Source of the DNA: Ilex aquifolium
Lineage: Eukaryota > Streptophyta > Magnoliopsida > Aquifoliales > Aquifoliaceae
Length of the DNA: 64,000 nucleotides
Direction: 5' to 3'
Assembly (NCBI GenBank): GCA_951799425.1
Contig: OX637409.1
Location: 11,814,960-11,878,959 of the forward strand
Shown here: positions 32,571-43,942 of the stretch, piece by piece
Layout: every line of letters begins with the position of its first letter
Numbering within the stretch: position 1 is the stretch's first letter
Position numbers and translations under genes: made by a program
Notes under the pieces: generated by a model
What the model saw: the letters and a program-made list of their open reading frames with translations, nothing else
The model's database searches: none
What the model was told of the DNA's origin: nothing

Positions 32571-34008
32571 ACTTTCATCAATAATTTTTTATTTTTCACT
32601 CACCTCACCCCCTTCAGAATCATCCTTAGTCTCTTTCTCTAATGGCAATGTGGCATTAGGTGAGACTTTTGGCAAAATGGTCTTATCAATTTGTTTGCCA
32701 CTTCGAAGGGTGGTGACCGCTTTGAGTTGCTCACAACTCTCACTAGTGGGTTCGGACGACTCAATGACATGTTGGCCTTTAGGGTTTTCTTGGGGTTAAG
32801 CGGAGAATTTTCCCTTCTCTTGTTGTGATGTTCCCATGGAATTGGTCAACTTTGTGAGTTGAGTCCGAATGTCATTAAAAGCTGTTGCATTTTGATTGTT
32901 GATGGCGGTTTGGTTTTGGATGAAATTATAAACCACTTCCTCTAAATTCCTCTTATGGGGAGGTTGGTATGTGGATGGGTTGGATGGTCCTTGTTGACCA
33001 TAACTTTGTGGAGGTGGACCTTGGGAAAAATTTTGTGGAGGCGGGTTTTGTGAATACCCTTGCGGATTAGACCGGGGGTATTGAGAGCTAGACGCTTACC
33101 CTTAACCTTGGTATTGATTTTGCTTAGGAGGCATGGGAGGTGAATAATGCATTAGACCCATGAGGAGTGAGATTCTCATTTCTCTAACTAAAGTTTAGGT
33201 GATTACTCCAACCCGAATTGTAAGTGTTTGAGTGCGGGGAGAATGATTGCCTAGTTTGGTTAAAGGCTTTGACTTACTCATAATACACTTCCTTAAGTGC
33301 CGGAATGTTAGGGCACTCTGAGATGGAATGCTCCACACTCTCACAAATTGAGCAACCCTCCTCAGTCTTTGAAATATTTGACACCTCGTGTCTCCTATTT
33401 CCTTCTAAACTTTCCACCTTTCGTAACAGCTTGGTGATTTTAGAGAGCAAATCTTCTCTGTCTCTCAAATCATACATTCCTCCCCCTTGTGCTTGATTAC
33501 TACCCGAAGAAGACCTCGGTACGTCGATGGGATCCGTGATATCCCAAGATTGTGCATTTTGTGCCAATGTACTAAAATAATCAAGGGCCTCATCAGGATC
33601 CATGTTCAAGAACTCCCTATTGCACATCATATCAATGAATTGTCGATGACCCGGTGTAATCCCTTCGTAGAAGAAACTCACCAATTTCCATGATTCAAAA
33701 TCATGATGTGGAATGGATTGTAGCAATTCCTTGTAGCGATCCCAACAGTTGTAAAATTGCTCATTGGGTTTTTCCAAAAAGTTTTGAATTTACTTTTTAA
33801 GAGCGGTGGTTCTAGGCACCGGAAAAAATTTGTTCAAAAAATCAGAAAGCATTTGTGCCCAAGAGGTGAGTGAAAAAGAAAGCATTTGGACATTAGCCTC
33901 CTCATTCTTAAGGTTATCACCGACATCCTTGGGTGGGTGTTGGTCAATATTCATGTTGGGGCCTAAAGGTCGCCTAACCAATCTATTTTGGTCGTCCTGT
34001 CCCTACAT
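32571..34008 (-). pseudogene. gag: gag of element E
   Basis: Starts at Met 34008, but codon 2 is a stop (TAG where the related fragment at 22816 has TGG). After the N-terminus (NRLVRRPLGPNMNIDQ) the frame reaches NVQ and then jumps to a capsid C-terminal part, so most of the capsid N-terminal domain is deleted (junction at 33884/33885). The capsid part (33777-33274) has QFYNCWDRYKELLQSIPHH and FFYEGITPGHRQFIDMM, followed by a zinc knuckle CSICESVEHSISECP. The region 32600-33260 is Gln/Pro/Asn-rich with several frameshifts. Confidence 0.8.
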
Positions 34009-34168
34009 ACAAAATAAATATCTACAATAGAAAAGAAAATAAAATAAAAGTATACGCAAGGAACAACATACCTTAGCCCGTGATGAGAATTCACGGGACT
34101 TACCTCCGTCGTCCGAAAATCACCTTCTCAATTCAACGCTTTCCCTTCCCTGGCAACGGCGCAAAAAA
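34009..34168 (-). other. leader and primer-binding site of element E
   Basis: Non-coding leader. The primer site next to the LTR reads CTGGCAACGGCGC on the plus strand (about 34150-34162), complementary in sense to tRNA-Asp primer use (TGGCGCCGTTGCC type) with one change. Confidence 0.8.
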
Positions 34169-35663
34169 TGCTTGACTTTATTCCATCGTTCCTAATTTCT
34201 GAACATGAACCCACAATGTGTATATGTATTATGTGCGTGGGTGAGTGTCACTCTCACTCAGGTTCGATGCAAGAAATGGGAAAACGGGTGTGAATGAACA
34301 AAATGTGTGTGTGTACAAAAGTGCTCCCCAAGCACAGAGAGACTTTTGAGTGTCATGTTTTACTTGGAAATCGTATTCCAATGTTGTCTCTATGGGAAGG
34401 AGGTGAATCGTTTTGAAGGTGATTTTGGTGAAAAAGGGAAAATGTAAAAATCTTTGATGTTTGAGTTCTTGATGAAAATGAAATGGAACAAGTGTTGTCT
34501 AATCCGAAGAGGTCATTCCAATGGGAATGCTAAATTAACTCAAGACCTTCCTCCAATGATGCCTAGATGTTTGATTGATTCGTCGGAAGCGAGGGACTAA
34601 AATGGAGGTGAGGATGGAAGTATACCCCGTGACAAGTCTACGGTGTATCAAGAACTCACAACCACATCCACACTCAACCTAATCAAACCAAATTATCATA
34701 CACTACGAGGAGGAATGAAAAAGAGTTGATTTAGCATACCCAAGAGGAGTTCTTCCTTGGATTTGCCAACTTAAGGGTTAGCTACTCATACTTAATGCAA
34801 GAACATAAGTGAAGTAAAGAGACAATGTAAAGCAATGAAGATTTGAACTTGAATTAATGCAAGAAAAGTCAAACTAGGAAGAAGTGCATTGAATACCCAT
34901 ATTAAAAGATTGAAATGTAGAAGACTTACTACAACAATGGTAGAATCTAAGATACTCAACTAAACTTGCAATGTACTTGAAGTAAATGACATTAAAGACA
35001 ATAAATGAGTATTCAAGAAGATTACAAGTGAAATGGATAGAAGAAATGCAAAAATCTAAGCTTTCTCTCACTAAAACTATATCTTCTTTTGAGAGCTTCT
35101 CTCTCTACAATGCAATACAATCTGAATAATCTATAATGAATGATGCATTTGTTTCTATGGAGCTCTCTCTAGGTGTGTGATAGGCTTCCCATCAAAAGGG
35201 GGCTGACTTGATGGCTTGGGCAGGCTAGGACAAGCCTAGCCTGCAACTCCCTTCACTTGCCTCTTCTCTCTCTTCCTCTTCAATGCTTGAGCCTCCAAAG
35301 TACAACATGAAGTGATGGGAGGCTTGTATGTGTAAGAGATGTCAGGGGAAAAGTGGGAGAAGTGTAGGTGGGGCCCCCAAATGGCAGAGCTTGAGTTGCA
35401 GGCTATTTGGGCATTCTAGGCAAAACCTTTCGGAAGGTCGATGCAAACCTTCCGGAAGGTTTGTGCAGGAACAGATGAAACCACATTCCAATGAGCAAAA
35501 ACTTCCGGAAGGTCGATGCAAACCTTCCGGAAGGTTCATTCCAATAGACAAAACCTTCCGGAAGGTTTTGGCAGTGAATAGGCAGACCAAGTGTAAACCT
35601 TCCGGAAGGTTTTGGCCAAACCTTCCGAAAATTTTTCATCCAAATTGTATTTTCCTTGGTTTT
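34169..35663 (-). repeat. 5' LTR-E of element E, outer end lost
   Basis: Begins TGCTTGAC at 34169 and is very close to the copy at 22975-24589. It stops about 30 bp beyond the palindrome cluster, at 35663, where LTR-D2 sequence starts, so about 240 bp of its outer end are missing. Confidence 0.88.
35417..35632 (-). repeat. CTTCCGGAAG-class palindromes in 5' LTR-E
   Basis: At least seven palindromes. Two pairs (dyads near 35434/35456 and 35508/35530) have a 22-bp spacing and the identical linker GGTCGATGCAAA. Further single copies occur at about 35558, 35604 and 35623. More copies than in the other LTR of the same element. Confidence 0.88.
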
Positions 35664-36420
35664 TGATTAACCCTAATTAGTGTGTAATCGAAAAAGATTA
35701 AGTAATCAACTTTGTAAGATAAAACAATTAAACATTATGAATTAGGGTTTGTGCGTAAATTAAAGTTTTAAATATTTTATGTTTGAATTTCAGGGTTTAA
35801 TACAGAAATACCGGAGAATATGAGGTAAACTTGTAAAGTTTGAAACAATGAAGGACCAAAGTGTAAAGCGACACATGGAAGCTCAAGAACGCGACACATG
35901 GAAGCTCCAGCATACGACACATGGCCCTACTGCAAGACACCACCGTCCGGATGCTGGTGTGGGCTTCCGGACGGCCAGCCTTGGTGGCTTGGCTTTATCT
36001 CTCCATCTCATGCTTCCTTTTTCCTATGAATAGGGGTGCCCTTCTTCATTTCAGCAAGGCCGGCCACCCAAGAGCCAAAGAGAGAAAGAAAAAGAGAAAG
36101 AAAGAGAAAAAGAAAGAAAGAAAGAAAAAGTGAAAGAGAAAGTCAAAGCCGGTCTTTTCTACACCGATATTTTGTATTTCTACATTTTTGTTTAGTTTTT
36201 CTATTCGGATAGTTGAACTACCGCCACTTTGTTGTTTTAATTAATAATAAAAGTGGTTATGTTTCAAGTGTTCCTTGTGAAAGAAGTTTTAGAGTTTGTG
36301 TTTTTATTTTAGTTATAATGGAGAATACTCGCACTCCTTGCTTGTCAATAGCGATGGGGTGTAAGTAGTCGTTTATATCCTTCGGTGAAGGGTGAACATA
36401 TGTATATTATCGGTTAGATT
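35664..36420 (+). repeat. LTR-D2 fragment, plus orientation
   Basis: Starts TGATTAACCCTAA and matches, in inverse orientation, the complete LTR-D2 at 46862-48358, ending in the shared GGTGAAGGGTGAA block near 36395. The rest of the LTR is missing; minus-strand protease sequence follows. It carries a GTCCGGA palindrome pair (about 35946-35978, dyads 20 bp apart) and a TATA-like CTATGAATAGG (36024-36034). Confidence 0.75.
36079..36150. repeat. GAAA-rich simple repeat
   Basis: AAAG/GAAA-rich tract in the leader part of the LTR-D2 fragment. Confidence 0.85.
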
Positions 36421-37080
36421 ATGGAATTATGAAATCCACAGAGAAGTAAAATTTATCAACCTGTACTAAAACATCATCCACTATACCCCTAGGTATTTTC
36501 ACAGATCGATCAGCTAATTGAAGTGTAACTGAAGTAGGTTTTAACTCCCCTAACCCTAATTGTTCATATACTGAATAAGGGAGCAAGTTCACACTAGCTC
36601 CTAAATCCAGTAAAGCTTGCTCAATTCGGTGGTTGCCTATAACACAAGAAATGGTGGGGCAACCTGGGTCTTTATACTTTGGTGGAGTCCTATGTTGTAT
36701 GATTGAGGATACTTGCTCAGTCAAAAATGCCTTCTTTTGCACAGTTAATTTCATTTTAACAGTACATAATTCTTTTAAAAATTTTGCATAAGAAGGTATT
36801 TGTTTGATGGCATCTAACAAAGGAATGTTGATTTTCACCTGCTTAAAAATCTCTAACATATCATTATGCATGTTTGGCTTGATAGAGGTAAGTAATCTCT
36901 GTGGGAATGGTGCAGGTACAACATACTTCTCAGGCTTATTGAATTCGGTTAGGTCAAGTTTATCACCACTCTCTGTAGGTTTTGAAATTTTTTTAGATTC
37001 TTGAACTGTAGTAGAAATAGTTTTATCAATTTCTTTCCCACTACGGAGTGTGGTGATAGACTTTACCTGCTCGTGAATAT
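36419..37080 (-). pseudogene. gag/protease fragment, Athila type
   Basis: Minus-strand open stretch: SITTLRSGKEIDKTI, YVVPAPFPQRL, FKQVKINIPLLDAIKQIPS, KYKDPGCPTIS, then protease LLDLGASVNLLPYSVYEQL (DLG active site intact), TLQLADRSVKIPRG and YFSVDFI, where it ends at the LTR-D2 junction. It is better preserved than the same part of element E. It duplicates the TLRSGK region already present in the gag at 38461-40168, so it comes from a different element copy. Confidence 0.8.
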
Positions 37081-38460
37081 TGTCAGTCGGATCTTAAACC
37101 CAACTTTCCCGAGCCCACCATCAACCACCAAGTATGGTGTTTGATTAAACCATGCACCCACACACCCACACACCCACACTCATGTATAAAGCCATGAATG
37201 TGATGCCTCCATGCATATGCAATGCAATGAACCATTGCACTACCAACGTCATGCTGCATATGTAATGAGTGCCATATGAGCAAATTTAACCACATATCAT
37301 GTCCCATATGTAATGAATGCCATGAACCAATTTAACCATACATTTCAACATGTATCATGGACAATTATATCATATACATATAATCTCCAAAAAACTTCAT
37401 CACAATGTCAATATATTAATACACATATATCAACATTTCATACTTAACACAATCACAAGCATGCTATTTCATAATTATGCCAATAACACACTTTATTACA
37501 AAGGCACATATAAGCACATAAAAGCCCCCATAACAGCCCAAAATAGCCCACATAACCGCCCCAAAACAGCCCCAAAACAGCTCATATAACAGTCCATAAA
37601 ACAGCCCCAAAACAGTCCATATAACAGCCCCAAAACAATCCATATAACAGTCCATAAAACAGTCCATATAAAAGTCCATAAAACAGCCCCAAAACAGTCC
37701 ATATAACAGCCCCCATTTCCTATGGACACCATATGATGGAAATAAACCGAAGTAGGAGGGAAGCCTACCTCTTGACACGTAAAACGAAAGGTAGAACCGT
37801 CAAGAACACCAACCACGACCCCAACTCTTGATTTCCCCAAAATCTTCCTGTTGGATATTCGGTGAAATCCTTTGTTCTTGGTACTTAAGCGTAGCCATCG
37901 TTGAGGAGATCAACTTTGATTCTTGGCTCGACGAATTTCGATCGACGGAACTCCGTGAATCGTCGAAAGAAAATTTAAAATCTCACTTTCTCTCCTCTCT
38001 TCCTCTCCAACGTGAGAAACCAGAACCCAGCAGAAATCTCTGCAAAAAATTAGATATTTTGCCATATTTATAATTTTAAAGACTTGACTCACGTCGCGCC
38101 ACGTGTCCCCCATTTGTTCGGGTCCGTTTTCGCCCCGAAACGATTTATTTGATCCCGGTTTAAGTTCAAATTAAATTTATTTGAACTTTTATTCAATTAT
38201 AAGGAAATTTTATAATTTCCATTTTTGGGGACCCTTGTGGGGTCATTCGACATAGTCGTCTCGTAAAACGTGTAAAATTTGACTATATTGGAATTCGACA
38301 AAATTTTACAGGGTAACTTAGTTTCACGATAAGAATCCAATGGCGAAGTCCGTTGAGTCATCCGACCTCTAGGGAAATACGTATTGTAATTCCGCATTAT
38401 AGTGGCAAATTACCATTTTGCCATTTTTCGGAAAAAGTTTAAATTTTCCCAGGTTTTACA
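37081..38460 (-). repeat. LTR-A fragment, minus orientation
   Basis: Starts (minus strand) TGTAAAACCTGGG at 38460 and contains a TATA-like TTATAAATATG near 38066 and the leader. It is cut at 37081, in the sequence corresponding to about 3010 of the left-edge LTR-A; the last third of the LTR is missing. No target duplication, because one side is deleted. A tandem AACAGTCCATATAACAGCCCC-like array (11- and 22-bp periods) lies at about 37526-37710. Confidence 0.85.
37526..37710. repeat. 11/22-bp tandem repeat in LTR-A fragment
   Basis: Alternating 11-mers of the type ACAGTCCATAT and ACAGCCCCAAA, about sixteen units; related to the array at 3878-3969. Confidence 0.8.
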
Positions 38461-40168
38461 ACTTCTGTTTGGTTTTGAGTCTATGAGGAAAAGGAGCAAG
38501 AATGGAACACGAAGGCTCTCTTTCAGAAGGTTCTGGCTCTTGCTCAATCATAGGCTCAGGTTCTACTTCAAGTTCAGTCTCAATTGGTTCAGGCTCAAAT
38601 GATGAGTTGACTGGGATTAACACAGGTTTTCGCTTTGGAATGAGCATGTCTCTGATGGTCTTGTCAATCACCTTGCCACTTCTTAGTGTAGTGACAACTT
38701 GGGCTTGGTCTTGTGGGTTTCCTGTGGTTGAAGGGTTCACCACATAAAATTGGCCTTGTGGTTGCTTTCGTTGGGCAGGGAACTTGCCCTTTTTGTGTGT
38801 GGCCATGGATTGGGTCAGCTTTTGGATGTGGCTTTTAAGATCCTCGAAAGATTGATTGGCCTGGGTTTTGAAATCCGTGAAAGCCTGTGTGGAATGTGTG
38901 TTGTAGTTCATTTGGGTTTCCATGAGCTGATTCAGTGTATCCTCAAGGCTCCTTTTTTGTGGTCGTTGGTATGGTTGATATACGAGAGGTCCTTGAGGTT
39001 GTGGGTATGAACCTTGTTGTTGGTTCATGGGCATTGGCTGTGTGTTCCTCCAACTAAAGTTTGGATGGTTCTGCCACCCTAGATTGTATGTTTCAGAGTA
39101 TGGGTTGGAGTAAGGCTTGTTAAAGTTGGAGATTGCATTTGTTTGTTCCAACAAGACCTCTTTGAATGCTAGGATGGTGGGACACTCCCCAGTAGGGTGT
39201 CATGTTAGCGCACAGATTCCACATACTTGTTCTGTGGAAGAGCTAACCTCAACTTGATAGACCTTCTTCATCTCTAAAGCTTCAAGCTTTCGAGACAACG
39301 TAGACATTTTCGCTCTCAGGTCATCATCATCTCTCAAGACATACTTACCTCCTTGGGAAGTAGATGGTCTGGCTTCTATAGTGGTAGGAGAGGTTGAGTC
39401 CTACATCTGAGAACTATCAGATATGATGTCAAAAAAAATGAATGCCTCCTCAGGACTTTTTCCCATAAATTCTCCTTGAGCCATCATTTCGACAAACTGA
39501 CGTAGTCTATAGGTTAAGGAGTCATAGAAAAATCCTACCAAATTCCAATTCTCAAAAGCGTGATATGGGCAGGATTGGAGCAGATCTTTGAATCTTTCCC
39601 AACTTTGGTAAAAAGTTTCTTCTTCTTTAACTGCAAAATTCATGATTTGCCTTTTTAGTGCATTTGTGCGGTGTAGAGGAAAAATTTTTCTGAAAAATTC
39701 ATTTTGTAATGCCTGCCAGTTAGGTATTGAAAAAGATTTTAGAGAATTTAGCCATTGTTTAGCTTTATCCCTTAAAGAGAAGGGAAAAAGTTTCATTTTG
39801 GCTAGTTTAGAATTGTCTTGAAATGTTCCACACACTTCCTGAAAATCTTTTATATGCAGATATGGATTTTCTGCATCCAATCCATGAAACACATGTAATA
39901 GCTGCACTGGCCCCGGCTTTACAGTAAATAGGGGAGCATTTTCAGGAAATATAAAATAAGAGGGGACACTATTTCTTGTGGGATTTAAGTAATCCCGCAA
40001 AGTTCGAATGTTAGGCACTTCCTCCTCTCTCATAGGGGCTTCTCCGTTTCTCTTATTATTTGTCATATTACTCTCACAAGAGTCTGCTACTGATCTAGGT
40101 GAATTCGGTTCAGGTTGATTCACAGACTCACAAGATTCTGCCGACAAATTTTGATTGTGAGGAGTGCC
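38461..40168 (-). pseudogene. gag: gag of an Athila-type element
   Basis: Minus-strand gag from MSEGTPHNQNL (40168; an upstream in-frame Met is at 40198). N-terminal acidic/Ser-rich part, capsid with LFPFSLRDKAKQWLNSL, FFRKIFPLHRTNALKRQI and ESFYQSW-like blocks, a stop at about 39402, then a Leu-rich helix (LRAKMSTLSRKLEALEMKK) and a zinc knuckle CGIC....HPTGECP interrupted by a second stop, a Pro/Gln/Asn-rich stretch, TTLRSGKVIDKTI and an acidic EPEPIE repeat, ending at the LTR-A fragment (38460). Its primer site and LTR-D are just upstream, giving the order LTR-D, primer site, gag. Inactivated by two stops and truncation. Confidence 0.85.
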
Positions 40169-40274
40169 CTCAGACATAAAGAAAATAAAACAAAACAAAG
40201 TTATTCACAGTAAACCAAAGAATATATACAAAAATTGAAGGTCTTTTTACCTTTTACCTTAAAACACCTTTTAT

Positions 40275-40295
40275 GGCTCCTCGGTAACGGCGCCA
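40275..40295 (-). other. primer-binding site, tRNA-Asp type
   Basis: The plus strand reads GGCTCCTCGGTAACGGCGCCA; its complement TGGCGCCGTTACCGAGG is the Athila-type tRNA-Asp primer site. Six bases separate it from the LTR-D end at 40302. Confidence 0.88.
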
Positions 40296-40628
40296 AAAAC
40301 TTGACTTGATCCGAAATGTGTACACCCAAGTGCAGGCGGTCAAGCTGTAGTAATAATCCGGTTTGAGTCCGGAGTTGAATCCACAGGGAAATCTTGTTGG
40401 TATTTTTGAGATAAGCAGTGGTGGAGACCTATTGATTGTAATCCTTGAGATTTGTGTGAGGTGTGAGATTTCCTGGACAGAATATAAGATTCTTTCCAAG
40501 AGAATTTTCTAAACAAAATATGAGATAAGCTCTAATGTAAAAGAGTCACTATTTAGTTCAAGGATTTGGACATGTAGTTAATTATCCGGTTTGTTATATT
40601 TGTGCTTGATAACTCAATTAACCCCCGT

Positions 40629-42357
40629 GTCAATGCTTGGTCAAAAACATTGTTGTTCCTAACCTCTTAATATCATCCCTTAATGTGCATATGATTTATA
40701 GTGTGTAGGGGAGTGTCACTCTCCCTTGGGATGATGTCAAAAGAAAGGCAACAAAATGGTTGTAATGAAAATGGAATGAAATGTACAAAATGTGTGTGTG
40801 GTGAACAAAAGTGCTCCTCAAGCGCAATGAGTCTTTTGAGTGTCGTGTTTTACTTGGAAAAGTATTCCAATGTCGTCTCCTCAGGGAAGGAAAGGTCAAG
40901 TGTGTGAAGGTGATTTTGTCAAAAAGGAAAAATGTAAAATCTTTTGTTTGAGTTTTGGTGTTTGAAGTTTGTGAATGAAAATACAATAAAAACAAGTGTT
41001 GGCTAATCCGAAGGGTTCATTCCAATGGGAATCCCAAATCAACTCGAAGCCTTCCTCGAATAGAGCTTAGATGAACGATTGATTCGTGGGAAGCTAGGGA
41101 CGAAATGGAGGTGAGGATCCAAGCATAACCCATGACCAAGCCTATGAGATATCAAAGACTCACAACCGCATCCACTCTCAACCCAGTCAAACTGAACCAT
41201 CGTACTCTGAGAGGAGGAAAGAAAATGAGTTGAAATGGCACACCCAAGAGGAGGTCTCCCTTGGATTAGCCAACTTAAAATCTAGCTACTCATAATAAAA
41301 GACAAGACATGCATAATGTAAAAAGACATGTAAAGGAAATGGAAATGAAAATAAGATGAAAATGAAACTTAGAACTTGTATTAATGCTAGGAAATGGTAA
41401 ACTACAAAGAGAAGTTCATGTAACACTAAAATGGAAAAGTAGCAGAGAAGACAATTGAAACCCATCAAAGATTATGGAAATGCAAGAACATTGAATTAAA
41501 CATGGTTACATTAGAATTAAAAGAGATTACAATGCAAGAAATAAAGATTACAGGAGAACTACAACTTACTGCAATGAAATGGGTGAAGAAAATGCAAAAA
41601 CATGAATTTTATCTCCCTAGCACTATTCATCATCTTCCGCCCTGAACTACTCCTAAGCTTAGGTAGCCACCCCCTTTATCCTGTGTGTATGTTGAATATC
41701 TTTTTTTTCTTGGACTTGGCTTTCCAAAAATGTGCTTGGAGAGGTGCCCTAGACTCCAGAAGTGACCTCCATCTGTAGGGGTGCAGGAGGAATGGGCTGG
41801 ATAGAGGGGTTGCAGAGCTTGTCTGCACACCCAGCTCCTCTTCTCTTCTCTCGCCTCATTGATTACCTAGGCTCCAAACTTGCAATCAAGGGTGTGAAAG
41901 GGGTGAATAGTGTTGTGGGCGTGTCAGGGGAGCATGGGAGGTCTGTTGGTGGGAACCTCAAAGCAGCAGACATGAGTTGCAGATCATTTGGGCAGATCAG
42001 GCAAAGCGTATCGGTACGCGTACCGGTTTGTCGAACTCCAGTGGCTTCAGCGTACCGGTACGCATACCGGTACGCTGAACTCTAGTATCCTTAGCGTACC
42101 GGTACGGTTTGGCTGACTTCCTGATTTTCTGATTTCCTCTTCTCCTGAGCTATCCCCAAGCTACATTTTCATCCTCATTTGTCTCAAATGGTTTGGGAAG
42201 GCCTTAAGAAGCCTCATTTAGCACCTTTTAACTGCAAACACCAAATATCATTGTTAAGAACTCAATTAACCCAACTTCCATCATTTAATCTCCAAAAACA
42301 ATTAAAATAAGATGATTAGCACATAAAAATATACAAAGTTTTGTGCTAATCAGTCAA
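40629..42357 (-). mobile_element. solo LTR-E with 5-bp target duplication
   Basis: LTR 40634-42352 (1719 bp; plus view TGCTTGG...GTGCTAATCA), flanked by GTCAA at 40629-40633 and 42353-42357. Its palindromes at 42003-42108 are of the GCGTACCGGTACGC class, with pairs 12 bp apart and CTCCAGTGGCTTCAGCG / CTCTAGTATCCTTAGCG linkers. Confidence 0.93.
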
Positions 42358-43294
42358 CAGTAGGTTAATCAGAAGATAAAGGTGGATTATGAGAATTAAG
42401 AACATGATTTCGATGTCTTTCTAGAAGTTTACAAGAATTTTCTGTGCCGAGACTTAACCCGTCTACAAACAAGCAATTGTTTCTACAAGATATTCAATCA
42501 TGACATTAATGTTCCATTTCCATTATTTAATTTAAGCACAATAATGGTGAAGATTGAAGGGTAGTCATGAAGATCTAGCCGGGGTACTTGCCTTGAACCA
42601 ACGAGTCTTTCTATACAAGAGTTATCTATGTTATAGAAAGAAATCTTGGTTATACAAAGTACTTTAGCTTTGCTAGATGTAATCAATCATTTAATAAGCA
42701 TGGGGAATATAAAGCATTAAGCATAATCGAAATTGCACAATTATAACATCCGGATAATTTATACATGCCCTTCTCCTCTTACTAAAGAGTGAATGAGAAA
42801 CTACTCACTCTTCATGGCTTTGGTAAAGCTAGAAAAGTGAGTGATGCTCATTCCTCCAAGTAGAGGGTTCACAAAACAAAGCGCAGTAAACAAGGAGTCG
42901 ATCTTCGACAAAGAATGAGTGAATCACGTTCCACCCTTCACGGCTTTGGCGAAGCTCTAGAAAAGTGGAAGAGTTTCACTCCTCTAAAGGAAGAAAGAAG
43001 CTCAAGCAATGGAAGTGAATGAAACACAAATTAAAGGTAGAAGAAAGATAGTCACTTTTGGAGGGTGATCCACAACCAAAGGTAAGCTATCTCCCTCTAT
43101 GCATGTAAGGGAAAGCATAAGCATAAAACTACTTTTATAACAAGCTAAGAGATGTTGGACTAATGCCAAACCAATCTCTAGAACAACTACTTCATACAAG
43201 GAAATATAAGATTACTCTACAACAATATTGGTGGGAGTCTAAGCCTCCATCAACCTCTCAACCAAGGCCCCCCAAAGCTCTCCAACAATGGGAG

Positions 43295-43752
43295 TATTTA
43301 TAGACAAGGAGGAGGAGACAAGAGGGGGTGAAAGAATAGTGTATGCCGCCCAAGTCCAAGTGAAAGCCAACTACTCTGCAGCCAGTTTATGGAGAACGTT
43401 CGAACGTGAGTTGGCGTTCGAACATTGCCTCTGTTTTTGTTTTATGGGCGTTCAAACGTTTCTTCTGTCTTTGCATTATGGGCGTTCGAACGCCAGATGT
43501 GGTCTGACCTTCTCACTTAAGTGGCCAGTGGTCATCTGTGAAGTTCATTTCCACACTCTATGCAGTATTCTGGTCCTCAATCAAGTGGACGTTCGAACGT
43601 GAGTTGGTGTTCGAACATGAGTTGGTGTTCGAACGTGGTACTCAAGTGTCTCAGAGTCTTATTTCTTGGCTGCAACACGCCTTTTCTCAGCAGTCAGGTC
43701 TACTCACAATTCAAGTGGACGTTCGAACGTGAGTTGGCGTTCGAACGTTCTT
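43295..43752 (-). promoter_or_regulatory. LTR-D promoter with GTTCGAAC palindromes
   Basis: Minus-strand TATA box TATAAATA (43295-43302). GTTCGAAC-type palindromes lie at about 43398-43425, 43444-43492, 43589-43636 and 43722-43750. Most adjacent dyads are 18 bp apart with the linker GTGAGTTGG or a close variant. Confidence 0.82.
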
Positions 43753-43942
43753 GCAGTGCTCCAAGCTTTTCCAATTTTGTTCCCTAATATGCTGGTGTTA
43801 CATTCAAGTGTGATACTTGTTGTTCTTGAGTCCTTGTTCATTTTAGGACCTGAAGTGACATCACTTAAACTCCATCAAAGTACAATTAGTCTCAAAAAGG
43901 CATAGTAAAATGCTAATTTTAAGTACTAATTAGAGGGTACAT

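Larger units (their letters stand above)
22975..35663 (-). mobile_element. Athila-like element E, nearly complete
   Basis: Minus strand, about 12.7 kb: 5' LTR-E (34169-35663, outer end cut), primer site, gag, protease, RT, RNase H, integrase (28731-34008), a long non-coding part, the accessory ORF (24899-26176) and 3' LTR-E (22975-24589). RT, integrase and the tRNA-Asp primer site place it in the Athila lineage. All large genes carry small lesions except the accessory ORF, which is fully open. No target duplication is visible because both outer sides are rearranged. Confidence 0.88.
40302..43935 (-). repeat. LTR-D, 5' LTR of the gag element, split by a solo LTR-E
   Basis: LTR-D parts 40302-40633 and 42358-about 43935, matching 6624-10397. 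The primer site to the left makes it a 5' LTR. To its right, after a chromovirus remnant, lies the 3' non-coding region of another D-type element (45081 on), so it may also have served as that element's 3' LTR. TATA box TATTTATA (plus view, 43295-43302) with GTTCGAAC palindromes at about 43395-43750 upstream on the minus strand. Confidence 0.82.

Noticed and set aside
35417-35632. Regularly spaced repeats resembling a CRISPR array.
   Set aside because: Plant nuclear DNA; the repeats are palindromes of 12-14 bp with linkers that are also repeated, inside an LTR.
37464-37778. Cys/Phe/Trp-rich repetitive frame that looks like a membrane protein.
   Set aside because: It is the translation of the 11/22-bp tandem array in the LTR-A fragment.
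43288-43905. Overlapping plus-strand frames rich in FERELAFE repeats.
   Set aside because: They translate the GTTCGAAC palindromes of LTR-D; opposite to the element's strand and without homology.
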